Assembly (NCBI GenBank): GCA_946811185.2
Contig: OX328097.1
Coordinates: forward strand, 29,101,627 to 29,165,626
DNA length: 64,000 bases
Source of the DNA: Hippopus hippopus
Lineage: Eukaryota > Mollusca > Bivalvia > Cardiida > Cardiidae
Direction: 5' to 3'
In this document: piece after piece, positions 30,719 through 42,648 of the stretch
Layout of the letters: each line of letters opens with the position of its first letter
How positions within the stretch are numbered: position 1 is the first letter of the stretch
Program-made: the position numbers and the translations under genes
The notes under the pieces: generated by a model
Told to the model about the DNA's origin: nothing
Seen by the model: only the letters and a program-made list of their open reading frames with translations
Database searches by the model: none

Positions 30719-31094
30719 GGCCCTACTGTGCAAAGAGATCAAGGTAGGTACCTATAAAACTTTTTCATGCTTAACTCAGCTGCGCATGAAACTTCAAAAT
30801 GATACAGAATCGATTTTATATACCCCACAGAGGGAAAATTTAACTTGTCGAACTTCTCTATTCTTTTTGTTGATATTGAAGTTCTCAAACTTTGACAGCA
30901 CATATCCAGCCGAGCATGAACCCAAGTTTCATAAGCATCGTCCCAGGTTAAGTCTTCTGAAGTATCAGTAACGTAAGTTGACGGTGTAAGGGCGTTTCTT
31001 GTTTAACTGTTACGTATCCAAATACGCCATCAATACGCAAGGCCGATACATAAATCTGTGACAGAGGTCCAACCCATAATATTCATACTGGTAA

Positions 31095-33133
31095 ACAAGA
31101 CAAATTTATGATGCATAGCATCATAGAAGCCGCAATGTTTTGGTGGACAATTTCAGAAATATTGACTCTCTTGAGAAATTGTGATTACATTTTTTGTATC
31201 TGTTTTTACCCCCATCCCCCACCAGCGGAAAATCATGACAAATGGTACTAAAATGCAAGGAAAAAAGAAACAGAAAATAATATGTACATGTATTCTAATT
31301 CTTAAAAAAAAAAAGAAGTTTAAAGAGGAATCTTAAATAATCTTGTTATTATAATATTATTATAAAGTGATGTTTAATTGGGGGGGGGGGGGGGGAAACA
31401 CTTAAAAGCATCGGAATTTTTAAATTTCTACTCAAAATTTGAAAATGGAGAAATTGCGCATTCAAATACAGCATTTTCCATTTATTTAATGATTTTAGAA
31501 AGGAAACTTCTACAGCGGCATTAAAGGCAATACTACAGAATTATTTAAGTTACCAATTATTCAAAGTGATATTAAGATCGTTATTCACATACGATGTTTA
31601 TATGTACATGTATTTACAATTTTTATCAGTGATCTCTTCTTTGTCTTTCTTTTTCTTTACAACAAAAAAGGAAAAAAGAAAAAGAAAAAAAAAAAAATAT
31701 TCAACAGCTTTTTTCTAAAAGATGATCCTCTTGCATGTCAAAAGTATCTTAGCATGCTTGTAACACAGTGAATCTTTACATTTCTACTCTAGAAACAAAA
31801 ACTTTTGCATGGCATTTCCAAAATCATTCTGATCATAGCCAGCACAGTTGGCACAAACCACGTTTCTTTTATTCCTGAAATGGCAGCCACACACACTCAC
31901 AAAAAAAAACCCAAACATTTTTTAAGTCTTTAAAGATCTGGATCTATTCAACCACAACATAATAACTATTACTATACATATTTTGTTTAATAAACAGTAG
32001 TTTGAACCATTTTCTGCATAGGCCTTGTACATACCTAGTGTAAAACTTCTAATGTAAATTTCAAGAGCTATTCTAAACCTTTGACCAGCAGCGACGTAAA
32101 AAGTTGTATATTCACAGTAATAGGTTCTGTAATAACTTTAACCCTTCGACTACACAACGAAATAAATACACTGAATAAGGAAAACAAACAAGATTTTCTT
32201 TTATGTTTACAAAATATCTTATAGAATATTAAAAACATATTACACGGGCTATGTGCTGTCTGATCCTCATCTATTTCCGTCATTTTCGAGCAGCTTCAAC
32301 CCTTAGAACACCAGGCACCACCATGATAATTACTGTAGCCAATGTACATCACGATCCATACGTCATGATTCAAGCAGGCCTGGTTTCAAGGGTTTTGTAG
32401 ATCAGGACCATACCGTACAGCACGTACATTCTGATCATAACAGCTTCGACACACAATACAGTAAATGCTAAATTTTGCAGGTCTCATACGGTAGATGTTT
32501 CGTGTAACAAAAATCCATTGGGCTAATGTGTAGACGAAGGGAAGAGAAAGGGTTATCCTTTCGCAAGTATTCTATAAATAGCTGATGTAGACGCCACTTG
32601 TGTAGGGAGGTAACCAGTCTATACCTTGATCAAAGGTTAACCGCCGTTTTATCCTTTACAGATTAAGATTTGACGAAAAACTTGTACATAAAATTGCTTC
32701 TGATTATCATATTCTAAGATGCTCTCTATATCATAATCATCATTATTTTGTTTTGTAAAAAAGTAGATAAATGCAAAAACCATTGAGAGGTGGGAAAGCT
32801 TGTGATAAACGGAAAGCATAACAACTTCGTTTGGGAAAATAGACGGAATCCTATATGTTTGAAATCTTCGGGGGACTAGCCTATTAAAGGATGTTTATCT
32901 TTCTGTATTTTTATTGTTATTTGGGAATGAACTATATATTGCAAGAAAACCAGGTTTGAATTTCATGTAGGTCTGTTGGAATATTTAAGAAAGAGTCACG
33001 TGGAGTAATTCTGTCACAACAACACAACATTATTAGAAATTTTACAAAAAATAAAGAAATAATTACTGATCATCTACATGGTAAATAGTTTAGGTACATT
33101 CCTACTGGAAGCCGCTTTCGAGCGGCTTCCAAT
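31095..33133 (-). repeat. left arm of the long inverted repeat
   Basis: Taken here as the minus-strand copy of the unit; it ends in the GC-rich hairpin at 33107-33130. Confidence 0.85.
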
Positions 33134-33341
33134 GAAAACACACAATGACCAAGGGCGCACGGATCTTCGATAAAATCGCAGTTTATGGCTCTGTAAAGCA
33201 TTTGGTACAATTTATTTCACGGCTTTAACTAGGCCTATGATGCTTTATTGAACATTACCACAAGGTCTTGTTTCACCTTCGTCTATGACTTATTTACCCC
33301 CTTTCGTTGTATGATTGTTTTTCACCAATTTCAAAATATAT

Positions 33342-33605
33342 ATGAGCCGCGCTCTGTGAAAAGTGGGCTTAATGCATCTGCGAAAAGTTTCGACCCAGGT
33401 CAGCCTGCGCAGTCCGCGCAGGCTGACCTGGGCCGAAACTTTTAGCTATTGGTCGATTTTCTGCATGTCAAAGGATCAGTCTACCTCATGATTGAGTCGG
33501 TTGTTAAAAAAAGTGGCTATTATGGATCCATAAGTATGTGATGGCTTTCTTGGTATGATGGATTACGGAGATGCATTAAGCCCCCTTTTGCCAGAGCACG
33601 GCTCA
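33342..33605. mobile_element. A-family palindromic element (A5, well preserved)
   Basis: TGAGCCGCGCTCTGTGAAAA at the left and TTTTGCCAGAGCACGGCTCA at the right, flanked by TA on both sides. The core hairpin is CAGCCTGCGCAG/CGCGCAGGCTG (33402-33425). It lies in the spacer of the long inverted repeat, so it inserted there or was trapped. Confidence 0.82.
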
Positions 33606-33862
33606 TATTCAATTAAGAAGTACATGAAACGATTGGTTAAAACCCTTTTTCGGACACTATTCATCCCTGTTAGCAACAACAAATACGACAACAACATCTG
33701 TGAGAGTAGGAGGTACAAAGACTATACAAAAACGTAAGATGTTTGTCTTTCGCTCTGCCGTCCTTGAAGAGAAACAAATATTTACTGGATAAACTTAGAA
33801 CTTAACTGTTGACCTCATTAACACGCTGTTTCTGTGATATGGCACGCAATACAGGGTCATTA

Positions 33863-35710
33863 ATTGGAAGCCGCTCGAAAGCGGCTTCCAGTAGGAATGT
33901 ACCTAAACTATTTACCATGTAGATGATCAGTAATTATTCGATTGGTCATTATTTTTGTAAAATTTCTAATAATGTTGTGTTGCTGTGACGGAATTACGCC
34001 ACATGACTCTTTCTTAAATATTCCAACAGACCTACATGAAATTCAAGCCTGGTTTTCTTGCAATATATAGTTCATTCCCAAATAACAATAAAAAATACAG
34101 AAAGATAAACATCCTTTAATTGGATAGTCCCCTGAAGTTTTCAAACATAAAGGATTCCTTCTATTTTCCCAAACGAAGTTGTTATGCTTTCCGTTTATCA
34201 CAAGCTTTCCCACCTCTCAATGGTTTTCGCATTTGTCTACTTTTTTATAAAACAAAATAATGATGATTATGATATAGAGAGCATCTTAGAATATGATAAT
34301 CAGAAGCAATTTTATGTACAAGTTTTTCGTCCAAATTTTAATCTGTAAAGGATAAAACGGCGGTTAACCTTTGGTCAAGGTATAGACTGGTTACCTCCCT
34401 ACACAAGAGGCGTCTACATCAGCTATTTATAGGATACTTGCGGAAAGATAACCGTTTTTCTTCCCTTCGTCGACACTTTAGCCGAATGGATTTTTGTTAC
34501 ACGGAACATCTACCTTATGAGACCTGTGAAATTTAGCATTTACTGTATTGTGTGTCGAAGCTGTTATGATCAGACTGTACGTGCTGTACGGTATGGTCCT
34601 GATCTACAAAACCCTTGAAACATGACGTATGGATCGTGATGTGCATTGACTACAGTAATTATCATGGTGGTTCCTGGTGCTCTTAGGGTTGAAGCTGCTC
34701 GAAAATGACGGAAATAGATGAAGATCAGACAGCACATAGCCCGTGTAATATTTTTTTAACTATTTACGTCGCTGCTGGTCAAAGGTTTAGAATAGCTCTT
34801 GAAATTTACATTAGACGTTTTACACTAGGTTTGTACACGGCCTATGCAAAAAATGGTTCAAACTACTGTTTAGTAAACGAAATATGTATAGTAATAGTTA
34901 TTATGTTGTGGTTGAATAGATCCAGATCTTTAAAGACTTAAAAAATGTTTTTTTTTGTGTGTGTGTGTGTGTGTGGCTGCCATTCAAGAATTATAGAAAC
35001 GTGGTTTGTGCCAAGTGTACAGACTATGATCAGAATAATTTTGGAGATGCCATGCAAAAGTTTTTTGTTTCTACAGTAGAAACGTAAATATTCACTGTGT
35101 TACAAGCATGCTAAGATACTTTTTGACAAGCAAGAAGATCATCTTTTAGAAAAAGTTAAGTTTTTTTTTTTGAAAAACGAAACATAAAGAAGAGATCACT
35201 GATAAAAATTGTAAATACATGTAAACATCATATGTGAATAACAATCTTAATATCACTTTGAATAAAAAATTGGTAACTTAAATAATTCCGTAGTATTGCC
35301 TTTGATGCCGCTACAGTAGTTTCCTTTCTAAAATCATTTGATAAATGGAAAATGGTGTATTTGAATGAGCAATTTCTCCATTTTCAAATTTCGAGTAGAA
35401 ACTTAAAAATTCCGATGCTTTTACGTTTTTTTTTTTTCTTTAAATATACATGTAATAACAAGATTATTTAAGATTCCTCTCTAAACTTCTTCTCTTTTTT
35501 TATAGAATTAGAATACATGTACATATTATTTTCTTTTTCTTTTTTCCTTGCATTTTTGTACCATTTGTCATGAGTTTCCGTTGGTGGGGTTGGGGGTAAA
35601 AACAGATACAAAAGATGTCATCACAATTTCTTAAGAGAGTCAATATTTCTGAAATTGTCCAACAAAAGATTGCGGCTTCTATGATGCTATGCATCATAAA
35701 TTTGTCTTGT
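33863..35710 (+). repeat. right arm of the long inverted repeat
   Basis: It starts ATTGGAAGCCGC and contains (GT)n at 34956-34974 where the left arm has an ACACAC/poly(A) stretch. Confidence 0.85.
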
Positions 35711-35817
35711 CTGTAGCTGAATTGTAACATTTACATGTGATTTGCAGACGATCTTTTTTTCATGAAGCAGGCTTCTTTTGAATAAATTGAATCAAAACAG
35801 AAATTTCGCATATCAAT

Positions 35818-36027
35818 CCTTATACTGCTAAATAACTTTAAATGAAACTTTCAAGCCGACAGGAAAAACTCAAGTTTTTCTATTTCAAAGGTGTTTTTTT
35901 TGGGGAAAGATATCTACTTATCGGACAGTGTAGATCCACGATCAGACTGCACGTTTTGTGCAGTCTGATCTTGATCTACACTGTCCGTAAAAGGTCAGTG
36001 AGTCGCGCTTAGCAGCTTGAGGGTTAA
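35818..36027. mobile_element. B-family palindromic element (B3)
   Basis: Reverse orientation: ATACTGCTAAATAACTTTAAAT at the left, centre CGATCAGACTGCACG..GTGCAGTCTGATCTTG (35939-35973), right end GCGCTTAGCAGCTTGAGGGTTAA. Confidence 0.75.
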
Positions 36028-36064
36028 GTAACTGGCATTTTTCCTCTTTCCATTAAACATGTAA

Positions 36065-36278
36065 GCGGTGCTCTGGCGAAAGGTGGTTCAATGCATCGTC
36101 GTATTGCACTATACCAAGAGAGTCTTCGAATAAAATTGTCCATTTTGTCGACAATCTCGCTGAGTCATGAGTTAGAGTGGTCCTTTGGCATGCAAAAAAT
36201 GCAAAAAGACTTATGTCGATACTTCGGTCGATACTTTTTGCAGATTCATTAAATCTCTTTTCCAAAGAGCATTGCTAA
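36065..36278. mobile_element. A-family palindromic element (A6, core deleted)
   Basis: GTGCTCTGGCGAAAGGTGG on the left and TCTTTTCCAAAGAGCATTGC on the right. The GC core is reduced to CTTATGTCGATACTTCGGTCG. Confidence 0.6.
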
Positions 36279-36279
36279 C

Positions 36280-37085
36280 AGGGGAACAGGGGCGTAGCTG
36301 CCTTAACGCAAAAACTGCGTACACTTTAAAAGAAAAAAAAAAAAAAATAGGGGGAACTCAATTGTGTTCCATGCCTAAAATTATCATTTTCAACAAACGT
36401 GTTGCATTTGAAATTATCACTATTTTTCATTTTGACCTGCAAATTGATGAAGGTTATTCATGGAAGACCCCCTCCAATTCAGAAATCATGGCTTCAAACC
36501 GGCCCCCCCCCCTCCGCGGCGCGCGATTACATAATTGCTGTTTTAATAATATCGGTCTCCAGAAATGTCGATACGCCACTTTGGGCTCCCCCTACCGTCG
36601 AGATTCGCCGTCTCGTCGTCTTTTTATACGACAGATTCCTTTTTCTCTTCCCCCACCCTTTCAAGCTGAAGATGTCGATCAAAGCAGAAAATTGTTTAGT
36701 TCAAACTGCATTTCTTCGCTTACCAGTTCCAGTTCTTAATGAAACTGAACCTGAATATAGGCGCCCTCTCATTAAGACAATATTTTGACGTGTAAATGAA
36801 GAATTAAGGCATAGATTTTATCAGAACGTACATGCTTCCTTTATTAGTACCAGCTACTTTGCGTGTTCAAAACATGCTATGATATTTTCCTTCTAAAAGT
36901 CTGTTTCTTCCATCTTAATTACATAGCTACTCACCTTTTTAGACCTGCAACTTCTGTTATTTTAGAGAAATTTAGTATACGCTAGTGGAAAGTCCGTATG
37001 AAAGCTTGAGATGCTGAACTCTTTTCCTGGCAACAAAATGTCAGACTCTTCATTTTTGAAATCGTTTGTAGAAGACATTTTTAAT
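36280..37085. other. no recognised feature
   Basis: Two overlapping open stretches across 36185-36788 start inside element A6 and have no recognisable domain. I do not call a gene. Confidence 0.4.
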
Positions 37086-37318
37086 TGAGCCATGCTATGT
37101 GAAACGGGGGCTAAATGCATCTGCGAAAGGTATCGACCCAGGTCAGCCTGCATATTCCACGCAGGCTGACCTAGGTCGAAACTTTTTGCTTTTGGTCAAT
37201 TTTCTGCATGTCAAAAGACCGGTGCACCTCATGATTCAGTCGGTTGGTAGATAAAATGCACTTGCTTGTTTAAATGTATGACGGAGATGCATTAAACCTC
37301 CCTTTGCCAGAGCGTGGC
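37086..37318. mobile_element. A-family palindromic element (A7)
   Basis: GAGCCATGCTATGTGAAACG to CCCTTTGCCAGAGCGTGGC; the core is CAGCCTGCATATTCCACGCAG. Confidence 0.72.
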
Positions 37319-37447
37319 AAAATTCAATATGGCTAAGGTGATTCTGTTATGTCCCAAACTTTCCTTAGCTTTACATAGGAAGGCGTGACATCTTCACAAG
37401 TTTTACAGCCAACCATTTACATCTATTCGCTCTCTTTTCGGTGTAGA

Positions 37448-37600
37448 TGAGTGTGCTGGCCTATGACCTACTTTTTGGTACTGATAATAAATGAATAAAA
37501 AGAAATTTGTGATTGGTGAAAAATGTAGACACGTTTATTCTAAGGACCCCTGCCTATTTGCTGGCAAATTTACGCCGTCTATCTTTTTTAAAAATATTTC
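37448..37600. repeat. dispersed repeat, inverted partner of 28425-28562
   Basis: It reads CTACTTTTTGGTACTGATAA, GACACGTTTATTCTAAGGAC and CTGGCAAATTTACGCCGTCT in reverse complement to the upstream copy. Confidence 0.7.
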
Positions 37601-37706
37601 TTGTTCATTTTCATTGAAATAGAGCAATACTTTTTGTGAATTACTACCTCTAATTAGCAACCAACTTGAGGTTGGTATTGCGCGAGTATTAAATCTAAGT
37701 GTAAAT

Positions 37707-37949
37707 TTTGCTCCGGCAAAAGGGGGTTTAATGCATGATACATAGCAAGTCAAAACATAAAATGGATTCCTGAAATCTGTTTTGTCTAACAACCGACTGA
37801 ATCATGAGGTACACTGGTCCTTTGACATGCAGAAAATTGACCAAAAGCAAAAAGTGTCGGCCGAGACAAGCCTGCGCAGACTGCGCAGTCTGACCTTGGT
37901 AGATACTTTTTGCAGATACATTAAGCCCCTTTTCACAGAGCATGGCCCA
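37707..37949. mobile_element. A-family palindromic element (A8)
   Basis: GCTCCGGCAAAAGGGGGTTT to CCTTTTCACAGAGCATGGCC; the core is AAGCCTGCGCAGACTGCGCAG. Confidence 0.7.
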
Positions 37950-38024
37950 TGAACAACTCCCAGAAAAGTCAGTTGTTTTGAAATGTGCCTCCGTCAACTC
38001 TACAGTCAAAATTTCAGACTAGGC

Positions 38025-38202
38025 CGAAATGAAAGTATTTGCAGACGACAAAATTATTGTGACTCAGAAATTGAAATTTGATTTGGGAAAGATTGAAAAC
38101 ACTGTTGGAAAAGATAAAAAAAAATGCTGGTTCCCCACAATGCTTTCAAGAGCTTTCCTTCTCTACGTCGTTCAAAGTCGGAATTGTGTGGTAAAGGGTT
38201 AA
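38025..38202. repeat. C-family element (centre partly lost)
   Basis: TTTGCAGACGACAAAATTATT, GAAAACACTGTTGGAAAAG and the end GTGTGGTAAAGGGTTAA. Confidence 0.6.
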
Positions 38203-38294
38203 GCAATCACCTGCCCTCACCAAGCAGTTTTTGTGTGTCCAAAAGGTGCTTGGATAATGCATGCTTGGTTGTATATCATGTGTATATTTGACAG

Positions 38295-38401
38295 GATCAT
38301 CGTCCGAGATTCAATTTTACGGAAGGAAGGTGTTGGCAACGTGGTGGATCTCGTAATTTATGAAGACGTTGACGTTATTATAGGGTCACCGTCATCAAGA
38401 G
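38295..38401 (+). CDS. receptor guanylate cyclase-like ectodomain, exon 2
   Basis: The acceptor TTTGACAG ends at 38294 and the donor GTATGT starts at 38402. The first base completes the codon left by exon 1 (AA+G), and the exon leaves one base for exon 3, so phases fit on both sides. It reads IIVRDSILRKEGVGNVVDLV then EDVDVIIGSPSS, the family's segment ending DVDAxIGPxC. Here the expected cysteine after IGP is serine and the upstream partner cysteine is also absent, so the first disulfide loop of natriuretic-type receptors is missing. Confidence 0.85.
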
Positions 38402-38426
38402 GTATGTACTATTCAAATGTAAAAAA

Positions 38427-38580
38427 GTTAACCCTTAAAAAATCGTCTTTTAACGAAAGGGGGGAGAGACTCGTGATAACGTTTTGGGAAAAGGAGAAAA
38501 TTGTGGAAATCAGCATTTAAATCATGTGAGCTGCATTTAATTTAATGCCTGTAAAAGCTTTCAGGTTAGACAAGCCTAAC
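38427..38580. repeat. C-family element 25 bp behind the exon 2 donor
   Basis: GTTAACCCTTAAAAAATCGTC, GGGAAAAGGAGAAAATTGTGG and TTTCAGGTTAGACAAGCCTAA; a truncated right half. Confidence 0.55.
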
Positions 38581-38985
38581 ACATGTCGTCTACAACAAAC
38601 AGTTTAACCTATGTACACTATATCGGTGTAGAATTCTGCACAGATAGGAGTTTTTTAGGTGTTTGAGAACGAAGTCTCCTAGGAGTGCTATGGAAAATAG
38701 GTCCTCTTTTTCCCCTTGTTCTGGTGTGAATGGTTTAAACATTATCCCCATTAAAAACATGTAGTCCCTATCTCTGGCCATTTTTATTGCTTAATGATAC
38801 CAATAGGTTCCCGAAGCATGCAAAATCTTCTCTGCAATCCTTCCGCAACACATTCAGGTTGTAGCGGACGACAGGTTTTAATATTGTCCATCAGCGGCTA
38901 AATTTATCATGATTTATTGCTCAAAACATGCATAAAAGTGAAAGTCCTTTTAAGCTCCCATACTCACCGAGTGTCTTTACATTTT
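38581..38985. other. no recognised feature
   Basis: Intron 2 sequence without coding or repeat signal that I recognise. Confidence 0.4.
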
Positions 38986-38986
38986 T

Positions 38987-39250
38987 TTTTTTTATTCCAA
39001 AACTGATAATCTATGATGGTTCTTAAAATATGACCAAAAATGCAATGTGGATTATAACCGAGGGTTGATTAAAAAAATCGTAGCTGAAAACAATGAAAAT
39101 GGGAGTGTTAACCTTCTTATGTTTTTATTCCTAAACTGATAATCTATGATGGTTCTTAAAATATGAGCGAAAATGAATTGTGGATTATAATCGAGGGTTG
39201 ATTAAAAAATCGTGGCTGAAAACAATGAAAATGGGAGTGTTATCCTTCTT
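38987..39250 (+). repeat. 132-bp tandem duplication
   Basis: AACTGATAATCTATGATGGT starts at 39001 and 39133. The copies run on through GAGGGTTGATTAAAAAA and GAAAATGGGAGTGTTA with few differences. Confidence 0.9.
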
Positions 39251-39257
39251 CTTCAAT

Positions 39258-39485
39258 TAACCCTTTACCAAACAATCCCTGGTTTTCACGACCCTGAGGA
39301 AGAGGCCTTTTGAAAACATTGTTGGAAAAGGGGAAAATGCTGGTAACCAGCATTTTCTCCTTTTCCCACAATGTTTTCTGTCCTTCCCAAAACAAACTTT
39401 AATTTTTGCGTCACATTAATTTTGTCGTCTGCAAATGCTTTCAATTTGGACAAGTCTAAAATTTTGTCGTTTTGTAAAGAGTTAA
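39258..39485. mobile_element. C-family palindromic element (best copy)
   Basis: It runs from TTAACCCTTTACCAAACAAT to TCGTTTTGTAAAGAGTTAA. The central palindrome at 39311-39372 pairs AACATTGTTGGAAAAGGGGA with its inverse around CTGGTAACCAG. Confidence 0.8.
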
Positions 39486-40627
39486 AGTGCATGGCCACTT
39501 TAAATGTCAAGCCAATTTGTAAAGTAACAACGTCTTGCACTTTCATCGCACATCGATTCTCAAGAATGTTTCTGATCAGTTTGCGCAACTGTGGTAGTAA
39601 TTCTTTCTCTTCCACTGCATCTCATACCTGTTTAACTCTTTCTTTTTTGACAAACACAAACGTATTTTCAGGCAAATTGCGAAAAAATGATTTTTTCACG
39701 TTTTCAAATGGGTAAAAAGCAATGGTCAAACCTGAGCATGATAAATTCTCCTAACGGCGTTAGATAATATTGATATTTAAGAGATTTAGATAATAATCTC
39801 TAATTGGTAACTTTAGATTTCCAGATATATACACTTCGTTTTGGTATGCACTCCAATTAGCATCTTATCGGTAGCTTGTTACATAAATTATAGTTTATTA
39901 ATTTCTAATATATGAGTAGAAAAGATTGTGGAGAAAAATGATTTTTTTTTATTGTATGGCTAGCATAATAACCCCCTAGTCTCAATAATGAGACGTTTAC
40001 GATGTTTCTTTCCATATTTGGACGTTTATTGTGCACCATACCGTCTCAAGTCCATCGTGAATTTTCCGGGCGAAAAGCTACAGCGCTTTAATGGCTTTCT
40101 ATTTCGTCGATTTAATCTATATTGCAGCGAAATGCAATTAATCTTAGGTGAAACACATGACCAAGGACACATTATTAAACGTTTCATTACCTAAAGCGCT
40201 TTTAGAAGTCGTTTATATCACGTAAATCTCAAAATACTAACGAAATTTATCATGGTTGGCAGCCATTTTGTGTCTAATTTGGGAAACGTAGGCTAATCAT
40301 CTCGAGTAAGAGATGTTTTTTTTCTCATGTTTAGCGTTTACATTGAAAATTTTTGTATCTGAACGCAAGCAATACATGTATGTTCAAATTCAAGTTTTGT
40401 CGTCAATTTGTGAAAATATGAGAGTTTTATCGTTCGCACAAAGTCTTTGCGGAGATTTCTCCCGCTTTTTTCGCGATCGCTCTGTACCCAGATGCGACTT
40501 GTCAAAAACTAAAATCGCATTGGGAACAATTATCTGTAATGACTAACCCACTTTGATGAATGTAAATGAAATAGGCTGGAAAAAAAGTGCTATGGCTGCT
40601 TATGTAGGTATATTATCTTATGTATTT
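39486..40627. other. no recognised feature
   Basis: Intron 2. Open stretches near 39988-40194 and 40313-40546 have no recognisable domain. Confidence 0.4.
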
Positions 40628-40893
40628 AAGCCATGCTTTGTGAAAAGGGGTTTAATGCATCTGCAAAAAGGATCGATCCAGGTCACCCTGCGCAGTCCGC
40701 GCAGGGTGACCTGGTCCAAACGTTTTGCTTTTGGTAAATTTTCTGCATATTCAAGGATCATTCCAGCTACAGGTATCAGCCCGTTGTTAGACAAAATTGA
40801 TTTTATGGATCCATAATTACATGTATGTGATAATTTGCTTGTTATCATGCATCACAGGGATGCATTCAATCTCCTTTTGACGGAGTTTTGCTC
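40628..40893. mobile_element. A-family palindromic element (A9)
   Basis: AAGCCATGCTTTGTGAAAAG to TCCTTTTGACGGAGTTTTGC; the core is CACCCTGCGCAGTCCGCGCAG. Confidence 0.72.
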
Positions 40894-41033
40894 ATGTCTG
40901 TAACAAGTAAGATGCTTCAGTCATCTTGTTCTTCACAGGGTGCCCTAGCTAGGCTCTTTCGTTGTAGTTTTATGGTTTATCTCATTTTGCTCTTTGTTGC
41001 AACTTGCTGGTCGTAACACAATCAAAGGAAATG

Positions 41034-41289
41034 AGCCATGTTCTGGCAAATGCGGGTTAAATGCATCTCCGTTGATGCATTATGCCGAGCAGACATCACA
41101 TACTGATGGATCCATATAATCGATTTTCTCTAACAACTAACTGAGTTATGTGGTATGGTCCTTGGACATGCCGAAAATTTTACCAGTAGCAAAAAGTTTC
41201 AACTTGTTTCAGCCTGGGCGGACTGAGTAGGCTGACATGGCTCGATACATTTTGCAGATACATTAAGTCCCCTTTTCACGGAATTCGCA
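41034..41289. mobile_element. A-family palindromic element (A10)
   Basis: GAGCCATGTTCTGGCAAATG to CCTTTTCACGGAATTCGC; the core is CAGCCTGGGCGGACTGAGTAG. Confidence 0.68.
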
Positions 41290-41948
41290 CCGAAAAACAA
41301 TCATAAAACTTTGGACTAAAATACCTATTTTATAAGGTAACCCCATCGAACAGTCAGTCGACGATGAATCTGACTCTATTGTTCCATTGGAAGTTATACC
41401 CAGTGCTAGGGGCACTTATTTACAAAATGATCAACTAAAAACTTTGAAAAGAATCGATAAAGGGTAAGTCCTGTGCTTATAAAACTTCCGTTTGAGTCCA
41501 TGCTCAACTGAGTTAGTGCTCAATCTCTAAAATCTCATTCAGCCTTAAGACAGTATGAAAAATTGAAATGAAGGCTTCTATCTAATAGGTAGAAACAAAG
41601 AAAAGCTCCAAAGATCGAAAGTTAGTCCATAATGTATATCAAGTAACATTTATATAACTTTGAAATTTCATGCTCAGCTGAGTTGAGCACGAAAAACGTT
41701 TTATAAGCATTGACCCTGCTTTATATTTATTACAAGGAAAAAAAGCCACAGGAGGGGAAGCATATAGAGGATTCAGCTATAGATAGAATGGCGATTTCCA
41801 GTGTATAGGAGAGAACAAAGGTATCCCGCAGTGTAAGACATAGTTCAAACTGCACGCTAGATGTACGGTGGGGTATTGAGTCTATTCTGTTTCCAGGTCT
41901 AGTTATTACACTTGCGTGCAGAGGTTGTCTATGAGTGGAACAGGGCTA
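41290..41948. other. no recognised feature
   Basis: Intron 2. The phrase GCTTATAAAACTT with CATGCTCAACTGAG recurs loosely at 41475 and, inverted, near 41680 and 30750, so a further weak repeat family may be present. Confidence 0.4.
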
Positions 41949-42184
41949 ACCATTAGGCTGCTAAGCGCCACTCGAAGACCTTTTGCGGACTGTGTAGATC
42001 AATGTTAGACTTCACGGACAGTGTAGATCAAGAATAGACTTCACAGAACGTGAAGTCTGATTATAATCTACACTGTCCGACAAGGAGATATTTTTACCCT
42101 AAAATATACCTTTGTAAAACGAAAATTTGGGTTTTTAGTATAGGTTTGAAATTTCATTCAACTTACTTAGAAGATTAGAGGTTA
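41949..42184. mobile_element. B-family palindromic element (B4)
   Basis: TTAGGCTGCTAAGCGCCACT at the left. GGACAGTGTAGATCAA is duplicated in tandem (two near copies 41975-42030). The centre is AGACTTCACAGAACGTGAAG; the right end is AGATTAGAGGTTAA. Confidence 0.75.
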
Positions 42185-42382
42185 AAAAGAATGCTGAATA
42201 CCTAAAGAGGCAACCCTTGAAAGAAAACAGAACTTTGTGGGGAACGAAGGGGACAGTATTACTAATGAAAGTGAATGAACACTAATTGAAATACAGGAAG
42301 AGAACTTCTGGTTTAATCAACTCTTTTAGTAACGCTCAACTATACAATTTCATTCCTTCACCCTTTCAGTGACAGATATATA

Positions 42383-42648
42383 CGAGCCACGCTCTGTGAA
42401 AAGGGGGCTTAATGCATCTGCGAAAAACATCAACCCAGGCCAGCCTGCGCAGTCCGCGCAGGCTGACCTGGGCCGAAACTTTTCGCTATTCGTCAATTTT
42501 CTGTATGTCCGAGGACCATTCTAACTTAGGATTCAATCATTAGTTAGAGAAAATGGATATAATGGCTCCAAAATCATGTGATAACCTGCATGGTATGATG
42601 CTTCACGGAGACGCATTAAGCCCCCTTTTGCCAGAGCATGGCTCATAC
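42383..42648. mobile_element. A-family palindromic element (A11, well preserved)
   Basis: CGAGCCACGCTCTGTGAAAA to TTTTGCCAGAGCATGGCTCA, with TA on both sides and core CAGCCTGCGCAG/CGCGCAGGCTG. Confidence 0.8.

Larger units (their letters stand above)
31095..35710. mobile_element. long inverted repeat, arms about 2.0 and 1.85 kb
   Basis: Left arm 31095-33133 and right arm 33863-35710 are reverse complements over their whole length, apart from small changes. The right arm lacks about 160-170 bp present in the left arm (around 32120-32280) and a 15-base stretch near 34620. The inner end of each arm is a perfect hairpin built on GGAAGCCGCT/AGCGGCTTCC (33107-33130 and 33866-33889). The 729-bp spacer contains element A5. 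No transposase or other protein is recognisable. A third copy of the same unit starts at 62854. It could be two opposed insertions of one family or one foldback element. Confidence 0.85.

Noticed and set aside
34705..34941. Coding gene in the long-inverted-repeat unit (MTEIDEDQTAHSPCN..), also at 32283-32068 minus and near 63710
   Set aside because: The three copies diverge in frame after about 15 residues and carry no recognised domain; the shared start reflects repeat identity.
36185..36788. Two overlapping open stretches of 129 and 184 codons
   Set aside because: They begin in element A6 or in low-complexity sequence, show no domain, and the two frames compete over the same bases.
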